Of a DNA stretch of 33,096 nucleotides, positions 1 through 8,026 are shown piece by piece; position 1 is the stretch's first letter, and every line of letters starts with the position of its first letter. The stretch is from WYZ-LMO11 sp964617245 (GTDB taxonomy: Archaea > Thermoproteota > Methanomethylicia > Methanomethylicales > Methanomethylicaceae): NCBI GenBank assembly GCA_964617245.1, contig CAZTWF010000043.1, positions 1 through 33,096 on the forward strand, read 5' to 3'. Below the pieces are notes generated by a model. The model searched no databases and was not told where the DNA came from. It saw nothing but the letters and a program-made list of their open reading frames with translations. A program made the translations under genes and the position numbers.

Positions 1-60
1 ATTTATAATTATTTATAATTATAAAATTACTTATATTATTCTTTTTTTATAAAAATCTAT
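1..60 (+). promoter_or_regulatory. AT-rich upstream region, possible promoter
   Basis: These 60 bases are almost pure A/T. A TATA-like stretch near 31-40 lies about 25 bases before the ATG at 61, the spacing expected if the transcript starts at or near the start codon (leaderless). A stronger-looking TTTTTATAAAA near 45-55 is too close to the ATG to serve it. There is no Shine-Dalgarno sequence before the ATG, which fits a leaderless message. In such A/T-rich DNA, TATA matches are weak evidence. Confidence 0.3.
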
Positions 61-1647
61 ATGAAAAGATTAAATTTTTCATATATTAGGAAAAATAATG
101 AAATAAGAGCACTTTCAGATCAAGTAGGAGATATACTTGTAATTTTAGAAGGATTAGATATATTGACTAAGATTAATACTCTTATAGGTTTTTTTAATGA
201 AGAAAGAATAAAGAAAATTGATGCAATTTATAAATTTTATTATCCTATTTTTATTGTTAATAAAAATAGTAATATCTTATGTATTGATGGTTTAGAACTA
301 CATAAAACAGAAATAAAAGAATTTTTGATTAATTCTAAAGAGTTTTCTATAAAAGTCCATAAGTTTAGCTTATTAGAAATAGACAAAAGTATTTGTCAAG
401 AATATACAATTATTAATGATGAAATTACTGATGGTTTTGTAATTCCTTGTGTCTTAAGTAAAGAAAATGTTATTAGTATTATTAATGAAATTTTAAGAAT
501 ATATAATTCATTAAAAGAATTATTAGGGAATATTAAAGAAGAAAGTTCTAGATTAGAAGAGGAATATAATCAAAAAATTAATTTTATTAAAGAGAGAAAA
601 GATAAAATTATTAAAGAATTTGATGAAAAAATAAAAGAAAAAAGAAGTATTATAGAAAATCTTCTTTTAGAATGTGAAAAAAGAGAAATATCAAAAATAA
701 AACATGAAATAATGAAACAAAAAGAGATATTAAATAATAAAAAAGAAAGTATAATTATTCTTTTGAATAATTTAAATAAAGAACTTATGGAAATTATTAA
801 AAAAATTAATAATGAAAAAAAAGAATTAGTAAATTTAAGAAATGAAATTTCTAAATTAAATAAAGAAAGACAGCATATAATGAATATAAAAAATAAAATA
901 AAAGATATTGAAGAAATAAATAAACTACTTAATAGATTAGAAGTTATAGAAAAGGATTTAGAGAAACTTAGTAAAAAAGAATTGAAAACATCAAATGAAT
1001 TAGATAATTTAGAAAAACAAAAGACTCTAACAGAAGATAAAATTAAAGAATTGAATGAAAATTTATCTACAGTTATAGAAGAGATAAAATTCCTTCCATC
1101 TAAAGAAGATTTAGAATGTAGAAAAGTAAGAGAAGAATATATAAAAAATAGAGAAATTGTTATTGAAGAACTTAATTCAATACTTAATGAAAGAGAGAAA
1201 GTATTAATAGAACTAAAAATAGAAGAAGATTATATTAAATTTGAATATAAAAGAAATAAAGAAAAATATGATAAAGTTATTGATTTAATAGAAAAAGAAA
1301 TCAATAATTTAGAAAAATATATGTATAAATCAGAAAGCTCTCATATTAATGATATAGAATTAGTATATGTGCCATATTATGGAATTATAAGAGATACAGA
1401 AGTTGACATAATAGAGCCTTTTATAATAATTGAAAATAAAAAAATTAAGTATAAGAAATTAAGCTTAGATTCAAAAATTGTAAAGAATATATTTATTAAA
1501 TATTTGCCTTTATTATTATTTGAAGCAAAAGATGTATTCAATATATTAAAGAAAAAAGATAGAATTCTTCAAGGAATTAATATGTTAAGAGAAGAAAAAA
1601 TAATTAATAAAATTCAAGAAATTATTATATTAAGGAGGATATTATGA
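61..1647 (+). CDS. Large coiled-coil protein of unknown function
   Basis: Unrecognised 528-residue protein. Residues about 1-140 form a globular part rich in Ile/Phe/Tyr. Residues about 150-415 are an almost continuous charged coiled coil of Lys, Glu, Ile and Leu. The last ~110 residues are again globular and include a VPYY motif near 440. There is no Walker A motif, so it is not an SMC/Rad50 ATPase, and no signal peptide or clear membrane segment. Its last codons contain the AGGAGG ribosome site of the next gene, and its stop overlaps that gene's ATG (ATGA), so it is co-translated with the glycosyltransferase. A scaffold or tethering role would be a guess. Confidence 0.75.
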   Translation: MKRLNFSYIRKNNEIRALSDQVGDILVILEGLDILTKINTLIGFFNEERIKKIDAIYKFYYPIFIVNKNSNILCIDGLELHKTEIKEFLINSKEFSIKVHKFSLLEIDKSICQEYTIINDEITDGFVIPCVLSKENVISIINEILRIYNSLKELLGNIKEESSRLEEEYNQKINFIKERKDKIIKEFDEKIKEKRSIIENLLLECEKREISKIKHEIMKQKEILNNKKESIIILLNNLNKELMEIIKKINNEKKELVNLRNEISKLNKERQHIMNIKNKIKDIEEINKLLNRLEVIEKDLEKLSKKELKTSNELDNLEKQKTLTEDKIKELNENLSTVIEEIKFLPSKEDLECRKVREEYIKNREIVIEELNSILNEREKVLIELKIEEDYIKFEYKRNKEKYDKVIDLIEKEINNLEKYMYKSESSHINDIELVYVPYYGIIRDTEVDIIEPFIIIENKKIKYKKLSLDSKIVKNIFIKYLPLLLFEAKDVFNILKKKDRILQGINMLREEKIINKIQEIIILRRIL

Positions 1648-2897
1648 AAATACTTTTTGTAAGTCAATCATTTTTTCCAAGTACTGGTGGAGTTTCTTAT
1701 TATTTAATATGGTTAGCTCGTAAATTAAGAGAAAAATCTCATGATGCAGTTTTTATAAATCTTAAAAAACCAAATGAATCACCTGAACAAGAAATTGAAA
1801 GCTTTAAAGTATACAAAGTACCAGCTAATAGTGAAATTGAAAAAGAAGTATTAATTGGATATACTAATTTTAAAGAACTTCTACTTAAAGTATTTCATGA
1901 AAGAAATATACCCTTAGATCGTTTATATAATAAGCATATTTATGGTTATAATGAATATATTGAAGTAAATCATTATTTTGAAAAAAGAATAAGAGAAATT
2001 GTTAAAAAAGAAGAGCCAGATATTATACATATTCATGATTTTCAATTAATGCCATTAGGTAAAATGATTAATGATTTGAAATTACCAAAGCCCTTTACAT
2101 GGCATATACCATTTTCTGAAAGTATTGAATTACCATGGAGAAAATTTACAATAGAACTTCTAAGAGAGTATTCTGTTTCAATATTTTCAACAAAATCATA
2201 TGTAAGTACTGCATTAAAATCTGGACTTGAATGGAATAAAGTAATATGTATACCACCATTTATAGAAGTTGAAGATTCAAATATTAATTTTAGAAGAATT
2301 TATGGTATTGGAGAAGATGAAAAAATTATTCTATGTGTTGCAAGAATAGATAGATTAAAAGGACAAAAGTTCTTAATAGAAGCTGCTAGTCAATTAAAAA
2401 ATATTAAATTTAAGCTTATTTTTATTGGTAATGGTTCTTTAAGTAAAGAAGTACTTAAAGTAAGAGATAAAGAAGAATATCTAGAAGAATTACAAGAACT
2501 TATTTCTTCAAAAAAATTACAAAATAATGTAATTTTTACTGGTGCAGTAAGTAGAGAAATACTTATGGCAGCTTATAAAGCATGTGATGTTGTAGTACTT
2601 CCATCAATTCAAGAAGGTTTTGGACTTGCTATAACAGAAGCTATGGCATTTGGAAAACCAGTAATAGGAAGTTGTATTGGAGGAATTTCTACACAAATAT
2701 GGCCTGGTGTAAATGGTTTTTTAGTAAGTCCTGGTGATGTAAAAGCTTTAGTAGAATGCTTAGAATATATCCTTACAAATGATGATATTGCTAAACAAAT
2801 GGGAGTAGAAGGTAAAAAAATATTTAAAGAACAATTCTCTTCAGAAAGAGGAGCAAGAGATCATATTGCTTTATATAAAAAACTACTTGGAGAATGA
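1644..2897 (+). CDS. GT4-family glycosyltransferase
   Basis: A 417-residue retaining glycosyltransferase of the GT-B fold, family 4. The N-terminal half starts with a Rossmann strand and the loop SFFPSTGGVS, typical of GT4 acceptor-domain starts, and has the segment IIHIHDFQ. The C-terminal half has the R-x-D-x-x-K-G nucleotide-sugar region (RIDRLKG) and the family E-x7-E motif in QEGFGLAITEAMA. The start has a strong AGGAGG site and overlaps the upstream stop. The HAD phosphatase follows after four bases, so a two-step synthesis (sugar-phosphate transfer, then dephosphorylation) of a solute such as trehalose, sucrose or a glycosylglycerate is possible. Donor and acceptor cannot be read from sequence; cell-surface or lipid glycosylation is an alternative. 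Confidence 0.85.
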   Translation: MKILFVSQSFFPSTGGVSYYLIWLARKLREKSHDAVFINLKKPNESPEQEIESFKVYKVPANSEIEKEVLIGYTNFKELLLKVFHERNIPLDRLYNKHIYGYNEYIEVNHYFEKRIREIVKKEEPDIIHIHDFQLMPLGKMINDLKLPKPFTWHIPFSESIELPWRKFTIELLREYSVSIFSTKSYVSTALKSGLEWNKVICIPPFIEVEDSNINFRRIYGIGEDEKIILCVARIDRLKGQKFLIEAASQLKNIKFKLIFIGNGSLSKEVLKVRDKEEYLEELQELISSKKLQNNVIFTGAVSREILMAAYKACDVVVLPSIQEGFGLAITEAMAFGKPVIGSCIGGISTQIWPGVNGFLVSPGDVKALVECLEYILTNDDIAKQMGVEGKKIFKEQFSSERGARDHIALYKKLLGE

Positions 2898-2901
2898 TTA
2901 A

Positions 2902-3588
2902 ATGAAAATAGACATAATAGTAACAGATTATGATAGAACAATTGCAGATGAGAATAATAATTTTATGATAGATAGAAAACTTAAGGATTTTTTAATTAAA
3001 ATTCCAAAAAAGAAAATATTAGCAACAGGAAGAAGACTTAATGATATTCCTGATAAAGATGTATTAAAAATATTCGATATATTAGTTTTAGAAAATGGAA
3101 CAATTCTTTTTTCAAAAAATAAAAAAGAAATTCTTCCAGATAATAATTGGTTTACAATAAGAGAGAAGATAATATATTTACTTAATGAAAATAAAATAGA
3201 TTTTGTATTAGGAGATGTAATTATCTATAGTGATTCAAAAAACTATTATTATGTTGAAGAAATAATAAAAAGAAATAATATTTATGTAAATATTGATTTT
3301 AATAAAGATAGTTTTATGATAATGCCCTATGGTTGGGATAAAGGAAAAGGTGTAAAAATTGCAATAGAAAAAATTGGAAGTGGTAAAATTTTAGCAATAG
3401 GAGATGAAATAAATGATATTTCACTTTTTGAAATAGCTGATTTAAAAATTGCAGTTAATAATGCAATACAAGAGTTAAAAAGAAGAGCAGATATTATATG
3501 TAGTAAAAATAATGGTGAAGGAGTATTAGAGGTGTTAATGAAACTATGGAAAGAGGAACTTCTAGAATACCAGGATTCTATAAAATGA
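2902..3588 (+). CDS. HAD-superfamily phosphatase (Cof/SPP-like)
   Basis: A 228-residue HAD phosphatase. Motif I is DYDRT near residue 9 (nucleophile and acid/base Asp), motif II lies in LATGRR, and motifs III/IV are the KGKGV region and GDEINDISLF with the metal-binding aspartates. The cap position fits the C2 type seen in archaeal phosphoglycolate phosphatase and sucrose/mannosyl-phosphoglycerate phosphatases. It starts four bases after the glycosyltransferase stop, with GGAG inside that gene's end. Its 3' end overlaps the HMG-CoA reductase by 43 bases in another frame. Either a phosphatase partner of the glycosyltransferase or archaeal phosphoglycolate phosphatase would fit. Confidence 0.82.
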   Translation: MKIDIIVTDYDRTIADENNNFMIDRKLKDFLIKIPKKKILATGRRLNDIPDKDVLKIFDILVLENGTILFSKNKKEILPDNNWFTIREKIIYLLNENKIDFVLGDVIIYSDSKNYYYVEEIIKRNNIYVNIDFNKDSFMIMPYGWDKGKGVKIAIEKIGSGKILAIGDEINDISLFEIADLKIAVNNAIQELKRRADIICSKNNGEGVLEVLMKLWKEELLEYQDSIK

Positions 3589-4805
3589 ATATTGAAGAAA
3601 GAAGAAGAATAATAAAAGAATTAGTTAAATTAACTGATGATGATATAAAAATACTAGATTCTGGACTTGATCTTTCAATTGCAGATAAAATGATTGAAAA
3701 TGTTATAGGAATAACACAACTTCCTTTAGGAATAGCAGTTAATTTCAGAATAAATGATAAGGATTATCTTATACCAATGGCAATAGAAGAACCTTCTGTA
3801 GTTGCAGCAGCAAGTCATGCAGCAAAACTTGCACTTCCTGAAGGTTTTAAAGCTGAAAGTACTGAATCAATTATGCGAGGGCAAATACAAGTAGTAGAAA
3901 TAAATGATTTAAATGAAGCTATTAGAAAAATTGAAGAAAATAAAATACAACTTATTAATAAATCAAATGAATTTATTAAAGAACTTGTCTCTTTAGGAGG
4001 AGGAGTAAGAAATCTATCTACAAAAATAATTGGTCCACATGATGATAAGATGTTAATAGTTGAATTTTTTATTGATTGTAAAGATGCCATGGGAGCAAAT
4101 ACAGTAAATACAGTTTTAGAGGGAATTGCACCTGAAATAGAAAAATTAACTAATGGAAGAGTATTGTTAAGAATATTATCAAATCTTTCTACTGAAAGAA
4201 TGGTAAAAGCATCTGTAGTTTATAGAAAAGAAGCAATTGGTGGTGAAAAAGTTGTAAATGATATTATAAGAGCATATAAATTTGCATTATATGACCCATA
4301 TAGAGCAGCAACACATAATAAAGGAATTATGAATGGAATTATAGCTGTAGCTTTAGCTACAGCAAATGATACAAGAGCAATAGAAGCAGGAGCACACGCT
4401 TATGCTTCACTTTCTGGAAGATATATGCCATTATCTAGATGGTATAAAAATGAAAATGGAGATTTAGTAGGAGAATTAAAACTTCCACTTGCAGTTGGAA
4501 TAGTTGGAGGGGCTACAAGAGTACATCCTATAGCAAAATTATGTTTAAAGATTTTAAATGTAAAAAGTGCTAGAGAATTAGGAGAAGTAATATGTGCTGT
4601 AGGATTAGCTCAAAATTTTGCAGCATTAAGAGCTCTTGTTACTGAAGGAATACAAAGAGGACATATGGAATTACATGCAAGAAATATTGCAATAACAGCA
4701 GGTGCTTATGGAGATATAATAGATAAAGTTGTAGAAATACTTGTAAAAGAAAGAAATTTCACTATATCAAGAGCTAAAGAAATTATTGATTCGTTAAAAA
4801 AATAA
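3546..4805 (+). CDS. hmgA: Class II hydroxymethylglutaryl-CoA reductase
   Basis: Reduces HMG-CoA to mevalonate (or runs the reverse reaction) at the head of archaeal lipid synthesis. At 419 residues it matches class II enzymes such as that of Pseudomonas mevalonii along its whole length. Visible motifs are SRIPGF at the N terminus, ENVIG (51-55), EEPS with catalytic Glu82, DAMGANTVNT (nucleotide site), HNKGIMNG with the catalytic Lys, an Asp in TANDTRA, and RGHMELHARN with the catalytic His. The N-terminal SRIPGF motif supports the start at 3546, although this overlaps the HAD gene by 43 bases; an ATG at 3585 would lose the motif. Class II enzymes in archaea are generally viewed as acquired from bacteria. 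Confidence 0.95.
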   Translation: MERGTSRIPGFYKMNIEERRRIIKELVKLTDDDIKILDSGLDLSIADKMIENVIGITQLPLGIAVNFRINDKDYLIPMAIEEPSVVAAASHAAKLALPEGFKAESTESIMRGQIQVVEINDLNEAIRKIEENKIQLINKSNEFIKELVSLGGGVRNLSTKIIGPHDDKMLIVEFFIDCKDAMGANTVNTVLEGIAPEIEKLTNGRVLLRILSNLSTERMVKASVVYRKEAIGGEKVVNDIIRAYKFALYDPYRAATHNKGIMNGIIAVALATANDTRAIEAGAHAYASLSGRYMPLSRWYKNENGDLVGELKLPLAVGIVGGATRVHPIAKLCLKILNVKSARELGEVICAVGLAQNFAALRALVTEGIQRGHMELHARNIAITAGAYGDIIDKVVEILVKERNFTISRAKEIIDSLKK

Positions 4806-4845
4806 TAAAAAATCTATTATATTTCTCTAAACAATAAATTATATA
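4806..4845 (+). promoter_or_regulatory. Probable leaderless promoter of the 78-residue gene
   Basis: A TATA-like TATTATATTT (around 4813-4822) is centred about 27 bases before the ATG at 4846, and no Shine-Dalgarno sequence lies between. This is the geometry of a leaderless archaeal promoter. The gap after the HMG-CoA reductase stop is only 40 bases, so read-through is also possible. Confidence 0.4.
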
Positions 4846-5082
4846 ATGAATAATAGAAAATATTTAATGCCAATTCCTGCTGGAACACCATATTCAATAA
4901 TTGCAGAAGTAATTAGTAAATTTAATTTAGAACTTGTAGAAATGCCAGTAAAAGAAGCTATGGTTGAAGAAGGAGAAAGCCCTCCAATGATGTGGGTACT
5001 AAAAGGAGAAAAAGAAGATTTAATGAAAGCTAAGGAATTCATTTGTGAGAAATTAAAAGAGAAATTGAAAAAATTTGAATAA
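4846..5082 (+). CDS. Small conserved-looking protein, unknown function
   Basis: A 78-residue soluble protein I do not recognise. It has a compact alternating pattern: a Pro/Gly-rich start (MPIPAGTPY), an acidic middle with GESPPMMWVLKG, and a basic amphipathic helix at the C terminus. It has no cysteines other than one near the end, and no membrane segment. It stops at 5082, directly abutting the stop of mmp5 on the other strand with no base between. Biased composition does not explain the sequence, so it is likely a real gene. Its place beside mmp5-mcrC-mcrD makes a link to Mcr possible but unproven. Confidence 0.7.
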   Translation: MNNRKYLMPIPAGTPYSIIAEVISKFNLELVEMPVKEAMVEEGESPPMMWVLKGEKEDLMKAKEFICEKLKEKLKKFE

Positions 5083-5520
5083 TTATTTTAAAGATGAAAG
5101 AAAATTTTTTATTTTTTGAACCATTATTCTTGCTTCTTCTTCAGAAGAAGGATACGGAACAGTTATATAAGGAATATTTCTTTGCTTTACTAAATATATT
5201 AAGAATTCATTAGCTCTTGCACAACTTGTACATCCAAAAGCTGCTTCAGAATTTTCAATAATTATAGCAGCATCTGCTTCTTCAATTAATGGACCCATAA
5301 GTGTTAATCTACCTCTTATACCAGATGGAACTTCTACAGCAACATATTTTAAACCTCTTCTTGGAAAATCAGGAGTAATATTCATAGGAGGAGAATCTAT
5401 CTCAGGTCTATTTACATTTTTAGAGACTTCTTCTCCTAATCCTAATGGAGTATGTCCAAATCTTCTTACAAGATCAAAAAGTATAATACTATTTGGTGGA
5501 AATATGAATATTTTTGCCAT
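5083..5520 (-). CDS. mmp5: Methanogenesis marker protein 5
   Basis: A 145-residue protein matching the Mmp5 family (DUF2112), found almost only with Mcr. Recognisable parts are the N-terminal PPNSIILFDLVRRFGHTPLG and the C-terminal half GCTSCARANE, with a CxxC that could bind metal or form a disulfide. The biochemical function is unknown to me. It is the last gene of the minus-strand mcrD-mcrC-mmp5 unit: the mcrC end provides GGTG just before its ATG, and only four bases separate the two genes. Such coupling supports a role in assembling or activating Mcr. Confidence 0.85.
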   Translation of the reverse strand: MAKIFIFPPNSIILFDLVRRFGHTPLGLGEEVSKNVNRPEIDSPPMNITPDFPRRGLKYVAVEVPSGIRGRLTLMGPLIEEADAAIIIENSEAAFGCTSCARANEFLIYLVKQRNIPYITVPYPSSEEEARIMVQKIKNFLSSLK

Positions 5521-5524
5521 ATGA

Positions 5525-6163
5525 TTACACCAATTTTCTTTTTTCTATTTCATTTAACCAATATTTTACTTTTATGACAATTTCATTTAGTTTATCTCTT
5601 GGTATACTTACTCCCCTTATTACCCCAGTAACTATGTCTACTATGATACCAAAACATTCAACTTTATCTGGAGGAGGACGAACTACTCTAGTAATTATTC
5701 CAACTTTAGCAAAATCCTCATAATCTACTGGTGCTTCACATACTATTATTACAGGTATATCAACATAACGAAGAAATGTTTTTGCTTTATAAATAACATG
5801 ACCTAAAATTCCACCAAGATGAAGTAAAGCTAATTTAAATCTCCTTATTTGAAGAATTTCTTTTTCATTTATTCCAGCCATAGAACCTCCAGGAGCACCT
5901 CCATATGGAGAATCTGGAGGTACTCCAGATCCAGATTCTAATACAATTACACTAGTTCTAATTCCTTGTTCTCTTAGACCATATGTAATTTCACATATTG
6001 GTCTAGTAATATGTCTTTTAGATGGGGACATTGCTATTGCAATAACATCAAAACGTTCAGTTTCTGATATTGTACCTCTTTGAGCTAAACCTCCACCTTC
6101 TCCAATACCTTGAGTTTCTCTACAATCAATTATTTGTGCACTTCTTCCAATGATCTTATCCAG
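5525..6163 (-). CDS. mcrC: McrC, Mcr activation-complex subunit (CTG start)
   Basis: McrC belongs to the ATP-driven complex that reductively activates Ni in F430 of Mcr. From the ATG at 6031 it would be only 168 residues, but the frame is open for 44 more codons upstream. These encode the conserved family N terminus: IIDCRETQG, GEGGGLAQRG and then MSPSKRHITRPICEITY. No ATG, GTG or TTG is in position. The start that fits is CTG at 6163, five bases after the strong ribosome site GAGGTGAT, giving 212 residues, near the usual length. Cys14 and Cys57 are in conserved motifs and could bind an iron-sulfur cluster (inference). The start overlaps the end of mcrD by 34 bases. Confidence 0.88.
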   Translation of the reverse strand: MDKIIGRSAQIIDCRETQGIGEGGGLAQRGTISETERFDVIAIAMSPSKRHITRPICEITYGLREQGIRTSVIVLESGSGVPPDSPYGGAPGGSMAGINEKEILQIRRFKLALLHLGGILGHVIYKAKTFLRYVDIPVIIVCEAPVDYEDFAKVGIITRVVRPPPDKVECFGIIVDIVTGVIRGVSIPRDKLNEIVIKVKYWLNEIEKRKLV

Positions 6164-6480
6164 TAATAATCACCTCTAATATAATCTGAAACTGTAGGTC
6201 TTGGTTTAATAAATCGACCAATTCTCATATCATATCCATATGGCATCATTTGATCACATATAGGTTTTATCTTATTTATAACTTCTTCTGGAGAATCTAT
6301 ATTGATAATTAAAATAAAACGACCAACTAGATAACTTCCATCTGAATATCTATGTTTTTGAATTAATACTTCTTTAACTAATCCAGTATCCTTAATAAGA
6401 TATATTAAATCTTCAGCTTTATTTTTTGGCATAAGTTTTCTTGGCATTATTTCAATTTCAGATGGTATTTCATTACTCAA
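6130..6480 (-). CDS. mcrD: McrD, Mcr operon protein D
   Basis: A 116-residue McrD homologue. The best family signature is at the C terminus, GYDMRIGRFIKPRPTVSDY, together with SEIEIMPRKLM near the N terminus. McrD is thought to help load or bind F430-free Mcr, but its exact job is unsettled. The chosen start is the TTG at 6480, preceded at six bases by GGTG; a TTG at 6492 would have that ribosome site inside the gene. It heads the minus-strand mcrD-mcrC-mmp5 unit, whereas in many methanogens mcrD sits within mcrBDCGA. Confidence 0.87.
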   Translation of the reverse strand: MSNEIPSEIEIMPRKLMPKNKAEDLIYLIKDTGLVKEVLIQKHRYSDGSYLVGRFILIINIDSPEEVINKIKPICDQMMPYGYDMRIGRFIKPRPTVSDYIRGDYYWIRSLEEVHK

Positions 6481-6535
6481 AAATAGCACCAATTTATAAA
6501 TTTGTATAACTCAAATAAATTTATTTGGTGAAAAA
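6481..6535. promoter_or_regulatory. Divergent promoter region between mcrD and mmp3
   Basis: This 55-base gap separates two divergent Mcr-helper operons. A TTTATAAA box at about 6493-6500 could direct rightward transcription toward mmp3 (start about 25 bases on, before GGTGA at 6527). An AATAAATTTATT box at about 6514-6525 could direct leftward transcription toward mcrD. Both boxes are symmetric, so their direction is assigned by spacing only. Confidence 0.5.
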
Positions 6536-8026
6536 TTGAAAATAAAAATTGATGGTAATGAAATAGAAATAGAAAAAGGACTAAAATTAAGAGATATTAT
6601 AAAAAGTGATGGGTTTATATCAGTAGTAAAAAGAAAAATAGATTTTGAAAGTATTATTACTAATCTATATGAAATTATTACTAATAAAGGTAAAATGATT
6701 ATAATTTGGGAAAATAATAAGACTTTAAATAAATGGAGAGAAATTTATAAGAATTTTGAAAATTGTAATGTGAGATGGGCTAGTATTGATGCTATTGCTT
6801 TTGGTCCTACTTATACAAATTTTAAACCAGTAATAAAAGATGTAGAATTAAAAAAATATGATGTAACAATAAGCTTATCTGGTATGAGTAATGAAGAATC
6901 ACATTTGATATTTAGTAAAAGAAATCATAGTGGTCTATATTTTCCTCCAAATGAAGGAGATATTATGGGAAGAGTAGTTTATGGAAGACACTTACTTGAT
7001 ATTTTAAAAATAGGAGATAAAATTGAAAAAATTTCACCTGTTATTGAAAAGAAAGTTAAATCAGGTTATTTAATTAAAGTAGATGATAAGTATGAATTAA
7101 ATGAGGATGATGAAGTTCTTACAAGAATAGATATATTATTTGATTATAATTCTCCAATAAGTAGTGAGCATGTTTATAATAGTTTAATCAATGGTTTTAT
7201 TGTCACTAGAAAAACAAGTAAATTTATAGCTTATGATAAAAAATTATTTGATTTAAAAAAGGAAAAAATTGGAATTAGAGAAAAAGGTATAGTTTCTGTA
7301 AGAAATAGTGGAGATAATATTGGAGCTATCTATATATACACTCAAAAAGCTCCAATATCCAATGAACATAATATCGTAGGAAAAGTATTAAGAGGATTAG
7401 AAATAGCAGAAGTTGCTTCAGAAGGAGATAAAATAAGAGTACTATTAAAACCTGAAAGATTAGACTTACTTGGAAAGACACAAAAAGAAGCTTCAATACT
7501 ATTAGAAAAATTAAATATAAAGCATATAAGAGAAGGTAGTAAAGATGATGATAGTATTATTGTGGAATGTAATCCATTAACTACAATTGAAATATATCAA
7601 AAAGGAGAAGTTGTATGTAAGGGATTAGAAAAGGAAAAGATACTTAAAATAAGACTTTATAGAGATAAAGCTCCTAATTCAGTAAAATATTTTGAAAAAA
7701 TAACAGGAATTGAATTAAAGAAAGTTGGAGTATTAAATTTATTTTTTAAGACAAAAGATGTAGTATTATTTAAAGGTATTGAAGAACTAGGAAGATCTTT
7801 ATTACCAGAAAATATGCCAAAAGATATTGTAAATCCTGGAACTATTGGTATAACAAATTCTGTAAAAAGATTTGCTGGAATGATAGGAATAAGATTAACA
7901 AAAAGTAATAAATTTGGACCAACTGCAGAAGATTTCAATGGTACAAATATAATAGGAGAGGTAATAGAAGGATTAGATGTAATAAATGAAATAGAGGATA
8001 AAGTATACATAATGGAGGAAAAATAA
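6536..8026 (+). CDS. mmp3: Methanogenesis marker protein 3 (cyclophilin-like C terminus)
   Basis: A 496-residue Mmp3, one of the proteins reported in the Mcr activation complex with McrC, Mmp7, Mmp17 and A2. The first ~60 residues look like a beta-grasp (ubiquitin/ThiS-like) fold. The last ~125 residues resemble peptidyl-prolyl isomerase, with NPGTIGITNSVKRFAGMIGIR and the closing NIIGEVIEGLDVINEI. Whether isomerase activity remains is unclear. The start is TTG at 6536, five bases after GGTGA; no better start is in frame. The stop and the next ATG share bases (TAATG), so it is coupled to mmp6. Confidence 0.88.
   Translation: MKIKIDGNEIEIEKGLKLRDIIKSDGFISVVKRKIDFESIITNLYEIITNKGKMIIIWENNKTLNKWREIYKNFENCNVRWASIDAIAFGPTYTNFKPVIKDVELKKYDVTISLSGMSNEESHLIFSKRNHSGLYFPPNEGDIMGRVVYGRHLLDILKIGDKIEKISPVIEKKVKSGYLIKVDDKYELNEDDEVLTRIDILFDYNSPISSEHVYNSLINGFIVTRKTSKFIAYDKKLFDLKKEKIGIREKGIVSVRNSGDNIGAIYIYTQKAPISNEHNIVGKVLRGLEIAEVASEGDKIRVLLKPERLDLLGKTQKEASILLEKLNIKHIREGSKDDDSIIVECNPLTTIEIYQKGEVVCKGLEKEKILKIRLYRDKAPNSVKYFEKITGIELKKVGVLNLFFKTKDVVLFKGIEELGRSLLPENMPKDIVNPGTIGITNSVKRFAGMIGIRLTKSNKFGPTAEDFNGTNIIGEVIEGLDVINEIEDKVYIMEEK

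Noticed and set aside
61..1647. SMC/Rad50-type ATPase
   Set aside because: Despite the coiled coil there is no Walker A, signature or Walker B motif at either end.
3546..3588. Frameshift joining the HAD phosphatase and HMG-CoA reductase
   Set aside because: The HAD protein has a complete end and the reductase a family-like N terminus (SRIPGF) within the overlap, so both are intact overlapping genes.
3815..4090. Minus-strand open frame inside the HMG-CoA reductase
   Set aside because: Low-complexity, no family features; it is the mirror of a well-supported conserved gene.
4839..5042. Minus-strand open frame opposite the 78-residue gene
   Set aside because: The plus-strand product has a more protein-like composition and a promoter-like start; the minus frame is Ser/Ile-rich as expected for a shadow.
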